Assembly (NCBI GenBank): GCA_018398805.1
Contig: JAGFBZ010000855.1
Span: 3,968,001 to 4,032,000, forward strand
Length of the DNA: 64,000 nucleotides
DNA from: Hirundichthys speculiger
Taxonomy: Eukaryota > Chordata > Actinopteri > Beloniformes > Exocoetidae
Direction: 5' to 3'
Part shown: positions 60,801-64,000 of the stretch, in pieces
Layout: each line of letters starts with the position of its first letter
Numbering within the stretch: the stretch's first letter is position 1
Translations under genes and position numbers: made by a program
Notes under the pieces: generated by a model
What the model saw: the letters and a program-made list of their open reading frames with translations, nothing else
Databases searched by the model: none
What the model was told of the DNA's origin: nothing

Positions 60801-62951
60801 TTCAGCTCTGCCACCTCATTCACCATTTTTTGTCAGTATCTCTTAATCCATCAAGCTCTTTCCTCCCAGCTGTACTGGAGCCTTCAGAATCAGATTGTGA
60901 TTTGCTGATAGTATTTTAAAAGGGTGGGTTAGACCTTTATCAGCATAAAAGAACGTAAATCTGTCACCAGCAGTGTGTCAGGGGACTAAACAATGATTGA
61001 TCAATAAACTTGATTAGTTTAAGTATCTCTTAAAAAGATCAAGTAAACATTCCACTTGCTGTACTCTGACAGTATATCATCATCTTTTTTTTTTTTTTTT
61101 AAAAAAGGAGAATACTTTTCTTTCAGACTGAACTGAAAGATGAAATGATCACTTTTGCTTCTGTTCTGTCCAGTGTGAACAGAAATGGGAGGGAAGTAGC
61201 AAATATAAACAGGTCTGCATGTGCTCTACATAAAAGCAGAAAGAAAGGGTCCAACAGAGGGAGCTACTGCACTTTTCTATCTTCATGAATGACTGAATGT
61301 GAAGTATTACATCATAACTGTACACGACAGCAACCATTTCACTTAACCAGAATCTGCACTTAGTTTATGCACAGATATGACGTGGACTGTAGAGGCTATA
61401 CAACTGGACAAGGGCACAGTGTGGAAATAATTCCCAAACCTCAGAGGAAATACTGCACCATCTGCAGGTCGTTTAACAGAATCTGACCCAAAACCTTTCC
61501 TTAAAGAGCAGATAACAGTACAGTGTCTGTCTCTCATTTTTGTCTCAACTGATGTCAATTTCAATCAGCAAGACCTCTTTTCTGGCGTGGGGAATCATTT
61601 TTCCAAGGAAGCCACTCAAAACAGAGAAGGCATTAAGACAAAAGGCTGTCAGACAAAGATAATCTCTAAGTGCATTACCTCAGTCTAATCCGACAGACTG
61701 ACTGCTAGCAGATGGCACATTAAAAGACAATAAGTCAGGGTGAGGACAAAGAACAGAGTATCAGCGAGGCAGCTAAAGGCAAAAATACAGATTTACTCAG
61801 ATTACAGATAGAAGTCCAAGGAAGTGCCACCAACAAGAAACTGGAGATTTTCAGATAACATATGATGGAAAAGTGATTTCTTTAAAAAGCCCTTTGGGTG
61901 TAATAATAACTTCATTCACTTGACACTGCACAATCAGAGCCACAAAGAATTTCACACCTGAAAGATTTATAGTGTCAGTTTTTTTGCTACACAACTCAAA
62001 GAGTGAACTCAGTTTTGCACACCTGTAGGAAGAGAGAAGCTAACCAGTAAAATAAAAACATTCATGTCCCTGTTGAGTACCCAGTCTGCTGAGGTCTTGA
62101 GTCTGTAGAGCTCTAATATTATAAAATATTAATTTCTTCATTACAAAGACACCTTCGGTCCGTAGCCACAATCCCTCTACACTATCTTTCCACATCTTCA
62201 TGTGTGCAGCAGTGTGTCTGTGATATAAATAAAACACACATTTGCTCCATCTCTCTCATACGATGACATTTCTGAGTTATTCTCAACCCCCACGCAGCAT
62301 GTTCCATTTCAATCCCAGCGCGCCAGTCGCGTCCTCCTTCTTGCAGAACAAAACATCAGGCCACCAGCCTCCCGACAGCAGCAGCTCTACTGTATTTTTA
62401 TTCCCTCAGGCTCCCCAGGAGCACTATTATGGTTTATCCATACATACTGTACTGTTACTGAAGCAAATAGATGCGCCTGTGCATGTGTCAGCACGCATGC
62501 TCAGATTTTCCTCATCCTTATTTACATCAAAAAAGCAAATGACAACAGTGTCGGCATGCTCAGTTGGCAGTATTTCCTGAATGTGAAAAGTCTACAAAGG
62601 AAGGAAACAACAAACAGTTCACTTGAGCCCTTCGTCTCTCTGCTTTTTCCCCCCCAAATCGTCAGCCATATTTTACTCAGGTGACTATAATGTGAATAGT
62701 AAAATTACTAACATTAATGCTGGAAGAGCGATTCAAACCATGAATATAACATATTGTATGAATATTGTATGAATATAACAGTTGTCATGGTTTGGTGAAA
62801 AACATGATTATTCTTTCCTTTTTTGCTTCATCACACCTCTGGACATTTTCAAGCAAAACACCGAGCACGAATGCAGATTGTGCCCAACTCACATGTGTTC
62901 CTGAGAGGGACAGGGGGCCTGTCCTTGCTCCATGGACTCGTTGGCTCCCAT
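39759..62951 (-). CDS. tacc2: tacc2, transforming acidic coiled-coil protein 2 (whole gene, spliced)
   Basis: TACC proteins bind microtubule plus ends, centrosomes and the spindle through a C-terminal coiled coil, with chTOG/XMAP215 and Aurora A as known partners of the family. Assignment to TACC2 rather than TACC1 or TACC3 rests on remembered family motifs: [51 protein letters not shown] followed by [18 protein letters not shown], and [16 protein letters not shown]. Using the exon 1b start, the 1084-residue protein has three aromatic-DP repeats ([16 protein letters not shown] at about 321-336, [17 protein letters not shown] at 472-488, [16 protein letters not shown] at 505-520), a lysine-rich stretch near 562-572, and the TACC coiled coil from about 890 to the end, finishing [16 protein letters not shown]. 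Every junction inferred below is GT-AG and keeps one frame. The huge extra exon of long mammalian isoforms was not found. Exact isoforms need RNA data. Confidence 0.95.
39906..40026 (-). CDS. tacc2: tacc2 exon 16 (TACC domain)
   Basis: 121 nt from GTCTCCAG to CAAAAG|GTCAGC. It encodes [19 protein letters not shown] ... [19 protein letters not shown]. The intron before it (40027-43213) is filled by nested repeats. Confidence 0.97.
40375..40527. mobile_element. short mobile segment ending ACCTCCTTGGCGGAGGT
   Basis: CGTGAAAATTTCCTC, CATAACTTTTTGAGTTATCT, a (CAGA)n run and ACCTCCTTGGCGGAGGT occur together in a sequence I know as widely scattered in animal genomes. It is nested in the Harbinger-like element. 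Confidence 0.5.
41114..41235. repeat. CpG-rich palindrome, arms about 55 nt
   Basis: TTGCGCTTTCCGCAAACTC...GATCGCGGGTTTAGGGTAGCGG is followed after a short centre (TGGTCTGACCA) by its near-exact complement, ending GAGTTTGCGGAAAGCGCAA. The right arm carries a short extra CCGCTACCC copy. Confidence 0.85.
41701..42103 (+). mobile_element. solo LTR, 403 bp
   Basis: Begins TGTCATGG and ends CTGACA (TG...CA with TGTCA/TGACA ends). It has TATAAAA at 41876 and AATAAA at 42046, and is flanked by TCATA and CCATA, a 5-bp duplication with one mismatch. No internal retroelement sequence adjoins. Confidence 0.75.
42405..42770 (+). mobile_element. second LTR-like sequence with enhancer-type repeats
   Basis: Four tandem 34-bp units, then TATATAAG at 42663 and AATAAA at 42716, then GTTGCATTTTGTTAAGG. 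This order (repeats, TATA, poly(A) signal) is that of a retroviral-type LTR. Ends are not certain. Confidence 0.45.
42473..42608 (+). repeat. four tandem copies of a 34-bp unit
   Basis: Units start CTGATTAGTTCAATCAGTTC at 42473, 42507, 42541 and 42575, nearly identical (one has CATTTCC). Confidence 0.95.
43214..43320 (-). CDS. tacc2: tacc2 exon 15 (TACC domain)
   Basis: 107 nt from CTCTTCAG to GACAA|GTGAGC. It encodes [16 protein letters not shown] ... [17 protein letters not shown]. Confidence 0.97.
43437..43597 (-). CDS. tacc2: tacc2 exon 14 (TACC domain)
   Basis: 161 nt from TCCACCAG to CGCAAG|GTAACC. It encodes [16 protein letters not shown] ... [16 protein letters not shown] ... [12 protein letters not shown]. 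The [12 protein letters not shown] segment is characteristic of TACC2 rather than TACC1 (SDLFRRYENLK). Confidence 0.97.
43598..45034. other. tacc2 intron with a promoter-like block
   Basis: Mostly featureless. Around 44484-44577 a 38-bp tandem duplication with two ATTGG boxes precedes TATAAATA (44569). AAATAAAT follows near 44657. This may be an old LTR or another repeat. Confidence 0.35.
45035..45043 (-). CDS. tacc2: tacc2 candidate 9-nt microexon
   Basis: GCATGCCAG sits between CTCTGACAG and a near-perfect donor, CAG|GTGAGTAA, with TGATAAC as a possible branch site. It enters and leaves in phase 1, matching exons 13 and 14. Inclusion turns Q-M-I-E-D-D into Q-M-I-G-M-P-E-D-D. No other use of these signals is apparent. 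Confidence 0.6.
45588..45631 (-). CDS. tacc2: tacc2 exon 13 (TACC domain)
   Basis: 44 nt from AATTCATAG to ATAG|GTGAGT. It encodes [14 protein letters not shown], among the most conserved TACC strings. It exits in phase 1. Confidence 0.96.
46593..46669 (-). CDS. tacc2: tacc2 exon 12 (start of TACC coiled coil)
   Basis: 77 nt from CTTTGCAG to ATGAG|GTATGA. It encodes [25 protein letters not shown], the start of the conserved TACC domain. Confidence 0.96.
46773..46919 (-). CDS. tacc2: tacc2 exon 11
   Basis: 147 nt (144 if the second AG is used) ending GAG|GTGCCT. It encodes [23 protein letters not shown] ... [15 protein letters not shown], aligning with SISKTALYSRIGT ... DLDSALQIARAE of TACC2. 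The acceptor is an AAGCAG tandem. Confidence 0.93.
46920..49059. other. tacc2 intron, nothing recognised
   Basis: AT-rich unique-looking sequence without splice-flanked ORFs. Several intronic ORFs lack codon structure. Confidence 0.5.
49060..49119 (-). CDS. tacc2: tacc2 candidate 60-nt cassette exon
   Basis: Bounded by a pyrimidine tract with CCCACGCAG and the donor CTCAAA|GTAAGAGT. It is exactly 60 nt and open in phase 0, the phase of both neighbours, so inclusion adds 20 residues beginning [11 protein letters not shown] without a shift. It is basic, unlike the acidic flanks, and unusually CpG-rich for this region. I do not recall a homologous exon in other TACC2 proteins. Confidence 0.55.
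49473..49490. repeat. 18-bp perfect palindrome
   Basis: GGCAACATGCATGTTGCC, followed by a partial repeat CAACATGCATGTG, in tacc2 intron 10. Confidence 0.9.
49886..49978 (-). CDS. tacc2: tacc2 exon 10
   Basis: 93 nt, phase 0 at both ends, from the acceptor GCGGCCAAG to the donor CCCCAG|GTACTG. It encodes [17 protein letters not shown] ... VTPQ, the counterpart of EELEFAIMRIEALKLAR. The AAG acceptor is weak, but it is the first AG after a long pyrimidine tract. Confidence 0.9.
50297..50443 (-). CDS. tacc2: tacc2 exon 9
   Basis: 147 nt, phase 0 at both ends, from CATTGTAG to CTACAG|GTGTGT. It encodes [14 protein letters not shown] ... [39 protein letters not shown] is conserved with human TACC2. 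Confidence 0.94.
50833..50986 (-). CDS. tacc2: tacc2 exon 8
   Basis: 154 nt from CGGAACAG to GAGCAG|GTGAGT. It encodes [19 protein letters not shown] followed by a low-complexity charged stretch ending STERDEQ. The SFEE start matches the SSFEE motif of TACC2. Confidence 0.92.
51259..51368 (-). CDS. tacc2: tacc2 exon 7
   Basis: 110 nt from ATTTTACAG to ACAGG|GTAAAA. It encodes [19 protein letters not shown] ... SEPSSPCT. The first donor-like CAG would break the frame; using GG|GTAAAA restores G-S-F-E-E in the next exon. Confidence 0.9.
51521..51570 (-). CDS. tacc2: tacc2 exon 6
   Basis: 50 nt from GATTTTAG to CCCCA|GTAAGT. It encodes [16 protein letters not shown], the signature (S)[10 protein letters not shown] motif of TACC1/TACC2. 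Confidence 0.95.
51982..52183 (-). CDS. tacc2: tacc2 exon 5
   Basis: 202 nt from the acceptor AACTGCAG to the donor TTCAG|GTGAGG. It encodes [10 protein letters not shown] ... [13 protein letters not shown] ... [13 protein letters not shown], a conserved TACC block. Confidence 0.95.
52310..52367 (-). CDS. tacc2: tacc2 exon 4
   Basis: 58 nt between the acceptor CCCCTCAG and the donor CAG|GTACGT. It encodes [19 protein letters not shown], matching the TFRVKKSPKRSPLSDP region of TACC2. Confidence 0.95.
52368..54233. other. tacc2 intron, nothing recognised
   Basis: No extra exon or repeat family found. Confidence 0.5.
54234..55653 (-). CDS. tacc2: tacc2 exon 3 (large, proline-rich, FDP repeats)
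   Basis: A 1420-nt exon enters in phase 1 after TTTTGCAG and exits through the donor TC|GTAAGTCA. It encodes about 473 residues from [13 protein letters not shown] to KKKKTPIK. It contains the [16 protein letters not shown] block, many SP/TP sites, PPPP runs and three aromatic-DP repeats ending DPFK or [12 protein letters not shown] and [15 protein letters not shown] match TACC2. Long plus-strand ORFs here are shadows of this exon. Confidence 0.97.
55920..57254 (+). mobile_element. hAT element (decayed) in tacc2 intron 2
   Basis: The ends CAGGGGTCGGCAACC and GGTTGCCGACTCCTG are inverted repeats with one mismatch. Flanks GACTAGCC (55912-55919) and GATTAGCC (57255-57262) form an 8-bp target duplication with one change. 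Near 56225-56390 a plus-strand frame reads [20 protein letters not shown] and [19 protein letters not shown], the C-terminal dimerisation region of hAT transposases, with a stop and frameshifts. At 1.3 kb it has lost most of its coding sequence. Confidence 0.88.
57379..57485 (-). CDS. tacc2: tacc2 exon 2
   Basis: Acceptor TTGTTGTAG and donor AAAG|GTGCAG flank 107 nt. It encodes [19 protein letters not shown], a near-verbatim match to the [19 protein letters not shown] block of human TACC2 as I remember it. Entry is in phase 2 and exit in phase 1. Confidence 0.95.
58163..58353 (-). CDS. tacc2: tacc2 alternative first coding exon 1b (TACC1-like start)
   Basis: Starts [19 protein letters not shown] and runs 63 codons plus two bases to the donor AG|GTGAGACA, so it joins exon 2 as R-S-S-D-S-D. 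The tryptophan-rich start closely resembles the N-terminus of TACC1 (MAFSPWQILSPVQWAKW, from memory). This suggests an ancestral first exon shared by the paralogs. A CT-rich tract lies about 300 bases upstream. Confidence 0.88.
58354..62892. other. tacc2 intron 1 and upstream region of exon 1b
   Basis: Contains a (CT)n tract at 58657-58676, which lies in the likely promoter/5' UTR of exon 1b, and otherwise no recognised exon. A minus-strand acceptor followed by 12 codons and a stop (60391-60429) is discussed as doubtful. Confidence 0.5.
58657..58676. repeat. (CT)n microsatellite
   Basis: CT dinucleotides about 300 bases upstream of the exon 1b start codon. Confidence 0.9.
62893..62951 (-). 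CDS. tacc2: tacc2 alternative first coding exon 1a (MGANES start)
   Basis: The exon reads [19 protein letters not shown] and then AT before a strong donor GTGAGTTG. Its phase (2) joins exon 2 as AT|G AGC, giving M-S-S-D-S-D, the same context (MSSDSE) as human TACC2 isoforms from memory. MGANES fits the MGxxxS N-myristoylation pattern, as does the MGNENS start of human TACC2. The 5' untranslated extent is unknown. An exon of only 19 codons could be fortuitous, but start, phase and motif all agree. Confidence 0.7.
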
Positions 62952-64000
62952 CCTCAGCTAGCTCTGCTACCCCTTCCCCCCCTGCCTGGTCCTGCTCTCC
63001 AGACAGCATCCACATCCACCTGCTACCCCCCCCAAAAAACTCCTGCTTCCTTCCCTTGACTGAGATCCTTGCGGAGAAGGCAGGCAGCCTGTGTCAGAGG
63101 AGGTGAGCGGCGGCTGAGCTCACTGTGCTGCAGTGCAGAGGATGAGCATGAGCCGCTCGCATCAGGAGCAGAGCAGTGGATGATTAAGGACTCTTCACTT
63201 TATGCACAGCATCCTCAGTCCTCTGACCCTCAACAGACCGGTAATGATATTTTCATCTGGTGGTAAAGGGATGCAACACCAGGAGGAATAAAATCTCCAA
63301 GAACAGAATCTGAAGGGTGAAAATGGAAAAAGGATAAAATAATAATCCTGCTTTCTTGTCGTCCTGCATCCGTGTCTAAGGTGTCTCTTCTCTGTTTGGC
63401 TGCTGAAATCGCTGAGCTGTGTTGTTGCTCTCGTTGCCTCCTCCTCCCCCCTTTTTTTTCCTCCACTCTCTCCCCCGACACCACAATCCTGCGCCTTTAA
63501 AAAGACACAGCCTTTTTCCCCCCCGTCTGCTGCCGAGATGATGTAGGGGAGTCAAACAATAGCAGACCCCCATACCACTCTGATTAACAGGCACTTTCTC
63601 CTTCATACTGTCACTTCCCCTCTTCTTCATTTCCATAGTAAGCGTACCTTGCAAATGTTCCCTTCACCTGCTAAGATCTCTCCTGTCACCCTCTGATTCG
63701 CCAAGAAGGAAAATGTCATTTTGTGCCTTCTTTTGGCACAATGGAAGCTTCCAACACTCATCTTAGCCAACCAGAGTGATGCCTGAGGTAAACAATAGAC
63801 TCTATGAAACTAGAGTGTGTGAATATTCGTGTGAATATTTTTTCCTCTTTAAACCTCTATAGCAAGTTTGCATTAGCACATGTTAACAAAGGAACTAAAT
63901 GAATACATAAATAAAAACATTACCCTTGCTTTTTTCGTGCAAAATGTGCTCAATGTTTAAAAAAAAAAAGCATGTAAAACAAGAAGTATGACGTGACAGA
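62952..64000 (-). promoter_or_regulatory. possible 5' UTR and promoter of the tacc2 exon 1a transcript
   Basis: G/C-tract-rich sequence (poly-G and poly-C runs at 62979-62986 and 63028-63033) and a TTTAAA at 63496-63501 lie upstream of the exon 1a ATG. There is no clear CpG island and no other gene. Position of transcription start is unknown. Confidence 0.25.

Overview
This window reads as vertebrate nuclear DNA from a ray-finned (teleost) fish. It has intron/exon structure with GT-AG splice sites, AT-rich non-coding DNA, long (TA)n microsatellites, and many interspersed repeats of teleost type: hAT-like and PIF/Harbinger-like DNA elements, an L2-like LINE, LTRs and a tRNA-derived SINE. I see no bacterial features, operons, CRISPR arrays or defence systems.

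Both genes I can support lie on the minus strand. From about 38.9 to 63.0 kb is tacc2 (transforming acidic coiled-coil protein 2), resolved here into 17 constitutive or alternative coding exons whose phases all agree. Two alternative first coding exons (62893-62951 and 58163-58353) both end in phase 2 and join the same exon 2. Three further short segments look like alternative exons: a 9-nt microexon at 45035-45043, a 60-nt phase-0 cassette at 49060-49119, and a weaker 32-nt candidate at 49275-49306. Without the optional segments the open frame adds up to 1084 codons (exon 1b start) or 1040 codons (exon 1a start). The protein has an acidic and proline-rich middle with FDP/IDPFK repeats and ends in the conserved TACC coiled coil.

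Downstream of tacc2, at 34.2-37.3 kb, is a three-exon Ly6/uPAR-family gene for a small GPI-anchored, ten-cysteine protein. Its signal-peptide exon is out of frame with the only nearby ATG, so it is either mis-assembled or losing function.

From 1 to about 34 kb I found no credible host coding exon. At 17.6-25.2 kb lies a dense nest of transposons: remnants of an L2-like LINE on the minus strand interrupted by hAT-like and other terminal-inverted-repeat elements, a 48-base poly(G) run, and a decayed membrane-protein-like ORF. The tacc2 intron at 40.0-43.2 kb is almost entirely a second nest, in which an AT-rich terminal-inverted-repeat element holds a Harbinger-like element and LTR sequences. 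Another tacc2 intron holds a 1.3-kb hAT element with matching target-site duplications.

I do not see an undescribed multi-gene system. The most useful leads are the alternative exons of tacc2, the broken Ly6 start, and the layered repeats.
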